NCBI GenBank assembly: GCA_963969595.1
Contig: OZ018411.1
Location: forward strand, 3,660,501 to 3,724,500
DNA: 64,000 bases
Direction of reading: 5' to 3'
Source of the DNA: Neckera pumila
Taxonomy: Eukaryota; Streptophyta; Bryopsida; Hypnales; Neckeraceae
Notes under the pieces: model-generated
Databases searched by the model: none
What the model saw: the letters and a program-made list of their open reading frames with translations, nothing else
Told to the model about the DNA's origin: nothing
In this document: positions 1 through 11,152 of the stretch, one piece after another
Position numbering within the stretch: the stretch's first letter is position 1
How the letters are laid out: each line of letters starts with the position of its first letter
Position numbers and translations under genes: made by a program

Positions 1-306
1 TTGTTCTACCTCCTACCACCCCATGTGTATATAGTGAACTTCTCTATTAACTCAAAAATACAAACTAAGTTGGAAATGCCTTTGAAACAATATGGTCTAG
101 TTCTCAATAAACTAAGTAAAAAGAATTTGAATTTAATTTTAAAAATCATCAAAATCTTTTGCATTATATATCTGCCACCATTATATATTTGGCAACCTTG
201 TTTGGCATGTCGGGCAGAGGAGGAGTGGTAAGGCCCCACGCTCCAAATCCTCACGCCAAGGTTGCACTTGATGCCCCTCCTTGGTGCATTAGGCGTGGGG
301 ATGCCC
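1..306. other. Stretch without recognised gene
   Basis: AT-rich for the first 200 bases, then GC-richer. The short open frames overlap on both strands and resemble no family I know. I see nothing further here. Confidence 0.5.
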
Positions 307-309
307 TAA

Positions 310-737
310 GGGCATCTCCACGCTGGACCCTTGAAACAGGGTGCCAAGGCCTAATCCTAAGGGGTTTGGTGTGGATTGACTGCTTGGGTAGCTCTTGTGT
401 TGGGAGGGTGCTCTACGCTGGCCCAATATTCCACCTCACCAAGCGCGTCCCTCCAAAAAGCTTGCACAGGGCCTTCAAGAATTTTTACCACCACGTAGGG
501 ACCCTTGCCTCTCAGCCATTCCAATCAACGTGGCCATAGTACTATTCAACATTCAATTTTCCGACAACCGTGAAACGTGGGCCAAAAAGGACTATAAAAC
601 AAGATAGTGCGGCACACTCAAGCTCCTTTATTTGCCAGGTTTTACTATTTGGCGTGAGTGGCGTGGGGCAGCTACAGAGCCCGGGCGCGCCAAGTCACAA
701 TGCTCGTGTTGCTTGAAGAGCAACCGTGGCGATGCTC
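310..737. mobile_element. PIF/Harbinger-like MITE (TAA target duplication)
   Basis: The ends are imperfect inverted repeats: GGGCATCTCCACGCTGG at the left and the complement of GAGCATCGCCACGGTTG at the right. A direct TAA lies just outside each end (307-309 and 738-740). A 3-bp TWA duplication with GRGCATC-type ends fits a non-autonomous PIF/Harbinger element. It is GC-richer than its surroundings and has no transposase. Superfamily assignment rests only on ends and target site. Confidence 0.55.
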
Positions 738-740
738 TAA

Positions 741-1002
741 GCAATGTTGGGGGGCTTCCTTTTGCTCTCCCCAAAATGTGGAGCCCCCAAGCCAATATCT
801 CTTTGCCCGCATTGCACCTTACCTGCAACAACTATTCACTTTATACAACAACCAATAGCTTGTGCTGAATCACCCAACAATTCTGACACAACAAAATTGG
901 CTAGCCAATGGTACCATGGGGATTTATATTGAACTTCTTTCATGGTATTTATGGTATCTAGGAAGGAATTAATCCTCCTTCAAAGGGAACAAAGCATCCC
1001 TG
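741..1002. other. Stretch without recognised gene
   Basis: Sequence between two inserted elements. Nothing recognised. Confidence 0.4.
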
Positions 1003-2257
1003 TTAACCCCTAAAGTTCCATGACTGTGTTTTCATCAAAAATGCTCAAAAACTGCCATTTTTAGTACAAGTATCCAATTTTTGAAATAAATTTTTTTTGA
1101 CATATGTAACCATAGGATCTTGTAGTACACTGACTTGAGAACATGCGGTAAAGTTTTTTGAAATTTCCAACGCATGGATTGCAAGATATAAACATTCAAA
1201 TTCACTTAATCATTTTTTTGGCCCTCCGAAAAATAGGGCAACTGCACTTCACAAGCTCACTTTTTGATGAAAAAATGTCTTAAATGATGGTGCTTTTTTT
1301 GCATTCTTTTTCCTAGACAAGTTGGCTATATGCTTGAAAATTTTCACTTTTGTCATTTGGAATTATTCAACATATAGGGAAAAAATAATAAGTAGATAGT
1401 AGTAGAGAATGATTCAAAATACAAAATTGTCAAGAATTTAATTATAGAATTGGAAAATGTAAATCCCAATGGTTGCAATGTTGTAATAAACAATCTACAT
1501 CCTAGGGTTTTATTTTTTTCAAAAAAAATTGAAAATTAAGTAAGATAAAGGACTTCAAAGTTTATTTTACAGTAGAGAATCCATAATTGCCCGCAAACTA
1601 AAAACATTAGAGGAAATTTCAGGCCTCCGGAGGGCTGCTCCACGGCCCTCCGAGGTACCCTGAAATTTGTTTTTTTTTACTAAAAAACTCGTTTTTCCCC
1701 TATTTCCGCCCTGCTAAAATTGTAGCAGCAGTGGCGCAGGAACCAAAAATTTTGAATAAAAAATTAAATAAAAAAATTAAAATTAATCTTAAAAAAATCA
1801 TTAAAAAAAAAATCGCGAAAGCTGACTACTCACCGCAGCAGTCAGCTTGGTGTGACAGACCAAGCTTTTAATAGCTTGGTTTGTCACATTCTAGCAGCCC
1901 TCTAGAAGGTTTAGTTTTTCTCTAATGATCTTCATAACTTTTGACTCATTGATCAAAATGTGACAATTCAAAGCTTTCTTCGTATATATAACTCCAGAAA
2001 ACCAATTTCAATTTTTTTTTTTAAAAAGTGATTCTTTCTGATTTGCCTAAATTGCCTAGTTACAAAAAAAAGTGACATATTAGGCCAATACTTTTGACTA
2101 ACATTTTCAAATGTCATAAAATTTAGTGCATATGAAAGATATTCCTTGCGCCCACCTTCTATTAAAATTTTCAGCCTAAAATATGGAAATATGTAGTCAT
2201 ACATACTTGCCCAAATTTATATAGCCAAAAAACACATGCCGGTCCTTTAGGAGTTAA
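1003..2257. mobile_element. TTAA-flanked non-autonomous transposon, copy A
   Basis: It begins TTAACCCCTAAAGTTCCATG and ends with the complement of TTAACTCCTAAAGGACC, so the termini are inverted and both carry TTAA. The interior is the reverse complement of the copies at 19741-20671 and 24085-24999. It is about 320 bases longer than those because of a nested insertion at 1605-1927. No long ORF is present. TTAA duplication with CCCYTAAAG ends resembles the piggyBac superfamily in target choice; that link is an inference. Confidence 0.75.
1605..1927. mobile_element. MITE nested in TTAA element copy A
   Basis: The left end CATTAGAGGAAA is answered by TTTTTCTCTAATG at the right. Just inside lie matching blocks around CCTCYRGAGGGCTGCT in inverted orientation. 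Copy C of the host element lacks this segment and runs straight from its AAAA tract to ATCTTCATAAC, so the insertion is later than the family's origin. The interior holds further short palindromes, including a TTGGT/TGTCACA hairpin near 1840-1890. No clear target duplication. Confidence 0.6.
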
Positions 2258-2308
2258 CAATGTTATGTTTGCTCCGTCATTTCAGAACTGTAGTGAAGTA
2301 AGCTTAAA

Positions 2309-2753
2309 TAAGGTAAAAGACCCCATTGTGGTCAGAATTAGGAGTGTGCCTACATGCCATTGCTGAAATTTTTCAAATTTTTTCCCACACAAAGATAAGT
2401 GTGAGAGACAGTGAGGGCATTTGAAATTATATTTTTTGGACTAAGTATGAATTCGTTCTGAATTTTTGAAGTGATCAGCCCATAGGAGTATGTATGCTAC
2501 TTCATGACCAACAAAATCTGAATCCAATATGGTCATCTTCCTACCCAATGTAGTCACAACATTTTCAAACATGGAAGACCTAAAAAGTCAATTTTTACAA
2601 AGAATCTTACACTGAAAAGTTGGAAGTACCTATTGAGGTCACTAATTACTCCATAACTACCATGTAAGGCATTGATTGTGGTCTAAAAAACCACAATGGG
2701 GTCATTAGATGTCCATCATGGGTCATTTGACTGCAATGGGGTCATTTACCTTA
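2309..2753. mobile_element. TA-flanked MITE with about 25-bp TIRs
   Basis: The left end AAGGTAAAAGACCCCATTG matches the complement of the right end, CAATGGGGTCATTTACCTT, with one mismatch, and similarity continues inward. TA lies at both outer edges. The GGGGTCAT motif is repeated inside the right half. It fits a Tc1/mariner-type (Stowaway-like) or similar non-autonomous element. No coding capacity. Confidence 0.6.
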
Positions 2754-2757
2754 GATC

Positions 2758-4175
2758 CAAGGTTACTACACCTACAATCACCCGAGTAAGTTGTGTGGCA
2801 AAACTACTATGCTATAGAAAATGAACAACAATTTTTACACATTGGTGAAGGACTATGAATCAAAATGCAAGTGGTTTCATAATTTTTGAATGCATTGTAA
2901 ATTTGTTACAAGTTTTCAAAGCTGCAAAATATAGGGTGCTAATACACTGTAGTTTCAAAACAAGTCATTAGGCAAGAAGTTAAAACAATTGAAAGTGTAT
3001 CCAAAATCAACCATTTGTAAGGTTCTCACCTCTATAGTATTATAAATAGAGCTATGCACTACTCAAAATGACCTCCAACTCCACGTTCAACTTGTACTTG
3101 TAATGCGGACCATTTTAGGTATCCTCTCTATTTAGTTTCCCTTTAAAAAAAGGGGGTCGATTTTGAGAAGTGGTCCATTTTAGGTGCAATTATTCCTTAC
3201 AATTATCAACTTACTCATTACATGCTCAGCTGATGTGCACAGAAAAAGTCAAAATTATGATTTGGAATTTTTTTTTTTACTTGCACATGAATGAAAATCA
3301 TGAAATTAAAAATTTAAATTGTATTATTATTGAATTACTAGTAGCAAGGACAAGATGACGTGTAGCACTTCTTCTCCTTGACAAAAAAAATATTTCATTC
3401 TTGTCAAAAATGAACTTTATGAACTTTATAAGGTATTTTGAAATAACCTAGATTGAATTATTAATGGATTGTACCAAATTCCATATAAGGGCACTAGATA
3501 TACTAGTTTTGTGGATGTATAGTGATTTCTCCTCTTGGTGATAGTGCAAAATTAGTGCCACTTACAAAAATTGTATTGCTAGATTCTTTTAGTATTTAGA
3601 AAAATGATAGAACATAATAATAATATAGCCTACACTAACTTCATTATTTTGCAAATAGTGTAGCTTTGCTAAATTATATTACATGTAGAAACCAGACAAA
3701 TCAATCTACTCAACAAATAAAAATACAATTCTTCTATACATTCAACAAAGGTGTTGAAACCAATAAGGTAAAATACATGTAACGTGATCTAGTACCAAAT
3801 CCTCCTAAACAAAATTTGGCCATCAATGTGTTCATTCTAGAGTCTAGATATAGAATTCCAAATAAAGAAACTCTCTTTTTAGATCAACTTCAAAAAGAAG
3901 TTGCACTAAATTTCTACTCCACATTATAGACATTACAACCTATTGTCAATTGTAGATCTACCTACAGTTATTATTGTTGTAGATATGTGACACTGAAAGC
4001 ACCAATCTAAATTGTCAAAAATTGGCTCTCCATGACCATATAAGTACAAAATTGGTGCTCACACGGTCTTGAAGAACCAAGAATCTCACATTGTTGCCTA
4101 GTGCTTTGTGGACCCATTTCTGCTAGTGAATCAACACTAACAAAAAGCCTCATTGTTCATAATATTCTTAACCAA
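2758..4175. other. AT-rich stretch without recognised gene
   Basis: No long ORF and no recognised repeat boundary. Scattered palindromic words such as CCATTTTAGGT occur near 3100-3190. I see nothing that supports a gene. Confidence 0.4.
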
Positions 4176-5079
4176 GCTAAACCATTCCCCCTTGGAGCTA
4201 GGAGGGACAAGACCTCCCTATATGCCTAGGAATGAATTTAGTTATAGTATGCAAAGCATTGTTGATTGATTGGGAAGTTGCACTGCTAATCAAGGGTGTT
4301 TTTTTCTGGCACCATGGTGCCAAACTTTCATGTTGTGGCACAACGACAATGGATTAAGTTTGGAGGGACCATCCTCCATTTATTGTATGGTGTACTGCTA
4401 CAATGCAAAAGAAAAATGCTACTGCTAATGTCATTGGATGAGTGGGAAGTTGCAACGCTAGTGGTATTGGATGAGCGGGAAGCTCCAAGAAATTCATTGG
4501 TTGGTTGGGAAGTTGCCCTCCCACTTCCATATGCAAGTAAAAGGCACCTTCTACTGATGATTACCAATGTTATGTTTATTCACGCAACATCCAAGATAGA
4601 CATGCGAAGAGAATGTTTTATCCTCCTCCCATTGACCACAAACTAGACCCAACACAAAAAAACTCAGATACTACTTCAATATTATGAACCATGCTCGAGA
4701 TGCCGGCTTAATGGCTTATCAGGACACGTTTACAAGTAGTAACCTTTTAGAAGCATCAGTCCTATTGGAAATTAACTTACAACTTTAGTTCCGGCAACCG
4801 ACTGAACAAAAATTTTGGAGACAGACAGTCTTTTTATCTTCCATGTGGACCCACGGGATAAAATACTCCAAACAAAATACAGTAACTTACTCCATTTCAA
4901 ACGGACAATCTCTCACAGCCTCAAGTGGGCCTAAAACTTAGTGGCCACTGATGAGAGCGCAAGGCATGGCACTCACGAAAGGCCCACTACAGTGCAGGCC
5001 ACGAGAGATGAGCTGTGAATTTTGATCGAAAAGCCGCGATCTCGAAGGGCCCAGTCGTTTAGTATTGTTCAACCCATAA

Positions 5080-5400
5080 ATTAGATCACATTCTGTGTCG
5101 TTGATAGGATAGGATCACACATTCTTTACTATTGTTCAGCATGGGATCAAATAGTTTAATATACTACGGAGTACTTTGATCATTATTATAATGGGTTGCT
5201 CCTCCTTGGAGCCTTGCCTGCTTTCACGGCTAGCCTAGTGCAAGTTGCCGAAGTGCCGGTGCGTAATCATTCTCCCTATCTACAGTAGAAGCGGCGGCTG
5301 GTTCGCTTGCCTCTAATTAAAACAGCACTTGCTCCAAAAGAGTATTAAAAAATGAAAAAGGGATGCGGCTCAGATGCTTGGAGTTGCTATATCAGAAGCA
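5080..5400 (+). promoter_or_regulatory. Conserved promoter block of F-box/kelch gene 1
   Basis: Blocks shared by all three units lie here: TTGATAGGATAGGATCAC (GATA-like), a GGAGCCTTGCCTGC segment followed by GCCGAAGTGCCGGTGC, and a TATA-like CTATATCA at 5387-5394 set in the context CTTGGAGTYGCTATA. A transcription start some 30 bases downstream would leave a leader of about 600 bases before the ATG. The TATA call is an inference from conservation and position. Confidence 0.45.
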
Positions 5401-6038
5401 CATTCCTCCATTTCTCAACCAGCTCTCATCGTCGATTTCTCTCAGTGTAGTTGGTGGACGCTCTTCGTGTAAGCCTACAATCTATTCCGTCGGTATTTTG
5501 CACTATTGCAACCAAGACTCATAGGGGGTGATCGGAGCGGGTTACAGTAGTCTGAAAGAATTGTAGAACGTAGCATAAAATCCAACCTGATCGTGTAGTC
5601 AACGAAGCCTCGGTAGTAGCTGAGAGATTTAGAGGTGAGCTACAAACCTTAGTTTGAGTAGTAGTAGACATCAGTCTCTGAGATTTTGAGAGGGACCTAC
5701 TCTCAGAAACTTGTAGAGGACTAGAGGGAGTTCGTATTCGAGAATTTGAGAGGTCGTTTCTAAGCTTCGCTACTTGGAGCTTTCTGATCCCCTGAATGAG
5801 TACTTCCATTACGCTTTTCTAATATCATAGTCTCTTGAGTGTATCGCTTGTAAAGTCCCTTCGCGTGTCTATAACTTGAGCTCGAGCTCTGCATGTGTCG
5901 TGAGCTTTCAAGCTGCGCCATGAGTTCTTACCGCCCTTCAGACGGAGCATTCAGCTGGAACTCTCTCGCAGCAGAGTAGAAACCCACAATCTGTTAGGAT
6001 CCCAGTTTTTGAACCTCAGTACGAAAATTGCGTCCGCA

Positions 6039-7232
6039 ATGGCCGACTTCGTAGCTTACAACGAGATGATGAAGCGGTGCCGCGTTTCCACCGCAGAAGC
6101 GCCGCTGCCGCAAGCAACAGGCTTCACGCCCTGCCTCCCCGACGACGTTTTCCTCAATTGCTTACTGCGCGTCCCTCTCCAGTGTCACGCCAGTCTGCAC
6201 TTCGTCTCCAAGTCCTTGCGCACTCTCCTTCAATCCCCAGAGTATTACGCGCAACGCCAATCCGAAGGCGCAAGCTCTTCCTTTGTGTGCATGTTGCAAA
6301 GAACTCCAACCGCAAGTGAACAAAGCGGCGCAGAAGTTGGTGACGAAGGTCGTGAGCCTGTGCTTGGGATCACGCTCTTGGACGTAGAGCACGCGACATG
6401 GGAGCGGTTGCCAGCAATTCCAGGCTTAGCAGGCGGCTTGCCGACGTTCTCCAAGCTCCTGCGCGTTGGTAGGGAGCTGGTAGTGATGGGCGGGTGGTGG
6501 CCAACCACTTGGGCGCCTTCCGTTTCTGTGTTTATTTACAACTTCGGGACGCAGAAATGGCGACAGGGGAAGGATATGCCGAACACGCGCTCGTTCTTCG
6601 CGTGCGGCGTGGTCGGGTCGAAGGTCCTCCTCGCGGGCGGACACGACGGCGACAAGAAAGCGCTGAACTCGTTGGAATCTTACGACGTGGAAACCAACTC
6701 GTGGACGTCGTTGCGTAGCATGAGCTTCGAGCGCGACGAGCCGACGGGGGTCATCATCGATGGCCAATTTTATGTTGTGAGTGGATACGAGAGCACCGCG
6801 CAAGGGGTGTTCACCGCGAGTGCGGAAATCTACGATCCTGAGACGAATTCTTGGCGAGTTTTGGAGAATATGTGGACGCCGACGGACGGTGGAGACGTCC
6901 TTGCGAATCCGACGTCGTTGGCGGCGCTGAAGGGAAGCGTGTACGCCGTTCATGGACTAGAAGTGTTGGTGTACGATTCGGAACGAAACTCTTGGACTGT
7001 CGTGGCGAAGATGCCGGAAGACTGCGAGAAAGGGGAGATGACTTCGCCGTCTATTGCGACAACGGGGACTGAGCTGGTGATCACGGGTCTCGTGAAGAGA
7101 AACGAATCGACTTCGTTGCGAACCTTGAAGCTGACCCCGCCTGTGAAGAGTGGCAAACCGCAGTGGGAGACTGTTGCTTGTAGTGAGCAGTATCTTAGCC
7201 TGGCGCAAACGTCGTGCGCGTTCGATTTGTAG
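6039..7232 (+). CDS. F-box/kelch-repeat protein (KMD/SAGL1-like), copy 1
   Basis: This single-exon gene encodes 397 aa. An F-box (about residues 31-75, core LPDDVFLNCLLRVPLQCHAS) should bind SKP1 in an SCF ubiquitin ligase. It is followed by about five kelch blades, marked by ELVVMGGWW (about 146), KVLLAGGHDGD (193), FYVVSGY (244), VYAVHGLEV (301) and LVITGLV (346), which would bind the substrate. The layout, with a PGLAGGLPTF segment and a RSFFAC motif, is that of plant KISS ME DEADLY/SAGL1-type proteins, which target enzymes or regulators such as B-type ARRs, PAL or CER3; the substrate here is unknown. The ATG at 6039 is chosen because MADFVAYNEMMKRC is identical in all three copies, while the upstream in-frame start would be TTG. 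The coding region is GC-richer than its surroundings. Confidence 0.9.
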   Translation: MADFVAYNEMMKRCRVSTAEAPLPQATGFTPCLPDDVFLNCLLRVPLQCHASLHFVSKSLRTLLQSPEYYAQRQSEGASSSFVCMLQRTPTASEQSGAEVGDEGREPVLGITLLDVEHATWERLPAIPGLAGGLPTFSKLLRVGRELVVMGGWWPTTWAPSVSVFIYNFGTQKWRQGKDMPNTRSFFACGVVGSKVLLAGGHDGDKKALNSLESYDVETNSWTSLRSMSFERDEPTGVIIDGQFYVVSGYESTAQGVFTASAEIYDPETNSWRVLENMWTPTDGGDVLANPTSLAALKGSVYAVHGLEVLVYDSERNSWTVVAKMPEDCEKGEMTSPSIATTGTELVITGLVKRNESTSLRTLKLTPPVKSGKPQWETVACSEQYLSLAQTSCAFDL

Positions 7233-7259
7233 CGTTTTGGGCACCGTTTTAGGGCTTAG

Positions 7260-7860
7260 GGATCTGAGAGAAGTAGTGGTTGTACACTATGTAGAGTAGC
7301 CGCATCCAAGTGGGAGGCTTTTTGTTGCCTTTCCTGGTGCTTTATATCAGGAGCTCCAATGGTGATGGCGTTTGTGCTGCGCCGCGCCTATTCCAGTGCA
7401 GTGCTGTACTGGAAAAGGTGGTGTTTTTGCACTGAATCTTATGAAAGCAACTGATCATTTTTCGAATTGGGTTTGCAGCTCAGTTGATCTCCGAATGCCC
7501 GTCTCTTTGTGTGTGTTTTAAGCTGGATTGCATGGCAATTGTGCATGTTGGATGGAAGTGAAGGTGGTCAGTTTCGTAAGCACTGATGCATTTCGTTCGA
7601 AATCGGAATTCTGTTCAAGAGCTTCAGAATCCTAGAGACGCTCTTGGTTGCCGTTCCGGGTGCTTCAATCAGGAGCTTCAAGCGCAACTGCGTTTTGTGG
7701 ATTTCTCAGTACACTGGAGTTTATGGAGCATTGCAATCTATCCTTTAAAATGCCCCTTATGAATTTCCTAGTGGAGGAGCCGTGTGGAATTAGAGCATGG
7801 GCTGTTGTCCGAGATTTAACCCTGCAGCGAATTTCTAGACACAAGTTATACTGAAACAAT
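7260..7860 (+). repeat. 3'-flank repeat block of unit 1 (2 copies)
   Basis: Two imperfect copies begin near 7346 and 7668, each opening with ATCAGGAGCTYCAA and running through a GCAACTGAT...GAATTG segment and a GAATGCCYGTCTCTTTGTGT segment. Part may be the 3' UTR of gene 1. The same repeat occurs three times in unit 2 and four times in unit 3. Confidence 0.6.
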
Positions 7861-8841
7861 TAAAGAACACTTCCGGAGAGGCAATCAAATAAATTAAGTT
7901 ATTACAGCCTTTGACTGGAGTCAGTCTGTTGTTCATGGAAATTCACAAATGAATGCGTCGTTGACATTGCAAGTGGCTCTTACTTTCCTCTACTGTACTG
8001 CACAGTAAGTTCGATGAGTTGACTCCAACATGCGCAAGTATGCACTGGATGGATGGATGCATGATAAGTGTTTCGGATCACTCTTCTTTCCGTACTGTAC
8101 TCTCTTTTCTTTTTCTTTTTTCTTTTTGACACAAATGATACTTTACTCTCATATCGAAAGTCTCAAGAGAAATCGTGAATTATCAATCCATGGAAAAGAC
8201 TAAACATTGATGATTGGACAGCACATGGGTCTCATATAGTATAAAAATCTAAAGTCTATGAAAATTTGAATAGAATTTGGAAGGTTAAAATTGAACTGTG
8301 AAGTCATATTTGAAAGACGGGACATTCAAAATTTGAAGCGGAAAGATCTCCGAATGAATAGATGACATACATCTAAGTAATATCTTGAAAAAGAACTTCT
8401 GGTTTTGTTTTAGTATTCAATAGCATGACTAGCTTGGTTACTCGATTCAAGCTTCATGACTTTCGGACAAGGTTTGAATCAATTTATATAGGGATGGAGT
8501 TTCGTTTTAAATTAATTTTAGAAAATCAAACAAAAGTTGTTGAGATCCCTATCTGTAGTTTATTGACCTAAAAAGCTTCAGATCAACATTCCTCCTCCAA
8601 CAAAATGACGGGTTTTTTGATGGATGACGAGTAAACTGAACTTGTCGTTTTGCAAGCCCACTTGTTCTTTACTTCGGAGGAGTCTACAATTCTATAAAAG
8701 TTACAGTAAGTTGTTTTGATTGCACAAATCAACTTAGATAATGTACATCCAAGTAACTTGAAAAGGAGTTTCTGTGTTCTTGTATTTTAACAGCGTGATG
8801 AACTTGGTAACTCAATCCTAGCTTCATGACTTTCGGACAAG

Positions 8842-8869
8842 TATTTTTTTTTTTTTTTTTTAATTTTTC
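8842..8869 (-). mobile_element. Poly-T micro-insertion with target duplication
   Basis: A T-rich run of 28 bases is flanked by direct CGGACAAG (8834-8841 and 8870-8877). The paralogous position in unit 2 (about 20711-20722) has one copy of the target and no T run. This fits target-primed insertion of little more than a poly-A tail, in minus orientation. Confidence 0.5.
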
Positions 8870-9359
8870 CGGACAAGGTTTTGATTCAATTCATGCAGGG
8901 ATGAGTACTCAATATTAAGAACCATGCTCGAGATGCCGGCTTATCAGGCCGCTTTTTACGTGTATTAACCTTTTTGAAGTATCCTATTGGAGAGATAAAC
9001 GTGATGCATCTGGCCGAGTTACATCTGGCCGGCAACCGACGGATTGGAAAGTCCGGAGACAGGCCGTCTCCTTATCTTCCATGTGGCCCCGCTGCTCGGA
9101 TCACACTGGACGGATCTCCTCCCAGCCAGTCTGATAAAATATTCCAAACAAAAGACTCCCCATAAAATACTCCAATTCAAAGAGACGATCATCTCCCACA
9201 GCCAGCCTCAAGTGGACCTAGTGGCCCACCGAGACGGAGAGCGCCACTCACAAAAGGCCACACTACTGTAGGCCACGAAAGCCTGATGAGCTGAAGTCTC
9301 ATCGAAAAGCCACGAGACGAACCCAATTGTTTACTATTGTTCAACCCCAAGATCTCGAT

Positions 9360-9650
9360 CTGTGCCGTTGATAGGATAGGATCACATTCTAAATTCTTGT
9401 TTAGCACGGGATCAAATAGTTTAATACTACTTTTGTAATTATAAAATGGGTTGCCCCTCCCTGGAGCGGTGGAGCCTTGCCTGCATTCAAGGCAAGTGCC
9501 GAAGTGCCGGTGCATCACCAGTAGCCCTCTCTACAGTGGAACCGGCAGCTGGTTCACCTGCCTCAATTAGAACAACACTTGCTCCAAAGAGTATGAAAAA
9601 ATGAAAAAAGAGATGCTGGCTCAGAGGCTTGGAGTCGCTATATCAGGAGC
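9360..9650 (+). promoter_or_regulatory. Conserved promoter block of F-box/kelch gene 2
   Basis: It contains the same ordered blocks as unit 1: TTGATAGGATAGGATCAC at about 9368, GGAGCCTTGCCTGC at about 9471, GCCGAAGTGCCGG, and CTATATCA at 9637-9644. The promoter looks intact although the gene behind it is interrupted, so a truncated transcript running into the copia LTR is possible. Confidence 0.4.
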
Positions 9651-10814
9651 ACAACCCTCCATTTCCCAATTACCGCTCATCATCAGTCTCTCTATCCTAC
9701 TGCAATTCCTACTTCTGCAACCAAGACCTCCAGGGGGTGTTAGCGACAAAACCAGCTCGAGGAATCAAGGGAATTAGTCTCCCAGTTTTTCAGAAGGGGT
9801 TTGGAGCCTTAGTTTGAGTGATTGAAGAAACCAGTCTCAGAGATTTTGAGAGGGACCTGCTCTCAGAGTTTTTTTGTAGAAGTTCGTGTTCGAGAATTTG
9901 GGAGGTCGTTGATGAGCTTGGTTACTGGGAGCTGTCTGATTCCGTGGAGATTACGTACTCTTTTCACCGTCACTTGAGTGTATCGCTTGTAAAGTCCCTG
10001 CGAGTGTCGATAACTTGAGCTCGTGCTCTGCGTGTGTCGTGAGCTGCGCCATGAGTTCTTCCAGACCTGCAGACCGAGCATTGAGCTGGAACTCTCTCAC
10101 AGCAAGGTAGAAACCCACATTTTGTGAGGTGTGCTAGGATCCCGAGTTTTTGAATCGCAGTTCAAAATCGCGTTCGCAATGGCCGACTTCGTAGCTTACA
10201 ACGAGATGATGAAGCGGTGCCGCGTTTCCACCGCAGAAGTGCCGCTGCCGCAAGCCACAGGCTTCACGCCCTGCCTCCCCGACGAAGTTTTCCTCAATTG
10301 CTTACTGCGCGTCCCTCTCCAGTGTCACGCCAGTCTGCACTTCGTCTCCAAGTCCTTGCGCACTCTCCTTCAATCCCCAGAGTATTACGCGCAACGCCAA
10401 TCCGAAGGCGCAAGCTCTTCCTTTGTGTGCATGTTGCAAAAAACTCCAACCGCAAGTGAAGAAAGCGGCGCAGAAGTTGGTGACGAAGGTCGTGAGCCTG
10501 TGCTTGGGATCACGCTCTTGGACATGGAACACGCGACATGGGAGCGCTTGCCAGCAATTCCAGGCTTAGCAGGCGGCTTGCCGACGTTCTCCAAGCTTAT
10601 GCGCGTTGGCCGTGAGCTGGTAGTGATGGGCGGGTGGTGGCCAACCACTTGGGCGCCTTCCGTTTCTGTGTTTATTTACAACTTCGGGACGCAGAAATGG
10701 CGACAAGGGAAGGACATGCCGAACACGCGCTCGTTCTTCGCGTGCGGCGTGGTCGGGTCGAAGGTCCTCCTCGTGGGCGGACACGACGGCGACAAGAAAG
10801 CGCTGAACTCGTTG

Positions 10815-10819
10815 GAATC
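10815..10819. repeat. Target site duplication GAATC, left of copia
   Basis: GAATC here and again at 16356-16360. Copies 1 and 3 of the gene have this word once at the same codon. Its 5-bp length is usual for Ty1/copia integrase. Confidence 0.9.
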
Positions 10820-11101
10820 TATTAGAAGTAAGCTAATTCCAGTACCATAGCTTGTACACAATGCACATACAGAGACACAGTGCAAGCTCATCTTTACTTG
10901 GAAACGCATATGGTGCAGAGTTGTTTTACAATCCTATAGTAATCCTGAGAGCTCAATGTGTCTAACACATTCTTTCTCTCACAGCGGGTACTCTCTAACT
11001 GCAACAAACAACCAGAAGTCCTACGACAAGAAACACGAAACTAATAGGCTGCAGAGTGAAAACAGTTAGATGAGAATGTGGATGGATTTCATCCACCAAC
11101 A
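10820..11101 (-). repeat. Copia 3' LTR
   Basis: 282 bp; matches 16074-16355 except for three substitutions clustered near 10876-10882. The polypurine tract borders it at 11102-11110 (read on the minus strand). Confidence 0.93.
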
Positions 11102-11152
11102 CTCCCACAAATCCACCACATTCTACGAAGAATTCTTCTCTTCACACTCCCA

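Larger units (their letters stand above)
4180..8910 (+). repeat. Segmental duplication unit 1
   Basis: This is the first of three direct paralogous blocks. It aligns with about 8911-20760 (unit 2) and 25000-29800 (unit 3) across the upstream block, leader, F-box/kelch gene and 3' flank. Its own distal 3' end also contains an internal tandem copy: 8340-8520 resembles 8700-8905. The edges are approximate because similarity fades gradually. Confidence 0.7.

Noticed and set aside
4296..4646. 116-codon plus-strand frame
   Set aside because: It contains the repeated WEVA phrase from a short internal repeat, is not kept open in the paralogous stretch at 25.1 kb, and has no known domain.
6009..6038. 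Upstream extension of the F-box proteins
   Set aside because: It needs a non-ATG start, and the sequence before MADFVAY differs between copies.
6426..6953. 175-codon minus-strand frame within F-box gene 1 (also in copy 3)
   Set aside because: It is antisense to a well-supported gene, Arg-rich, and arises from the GC-rich codon pattern of the sense strand.
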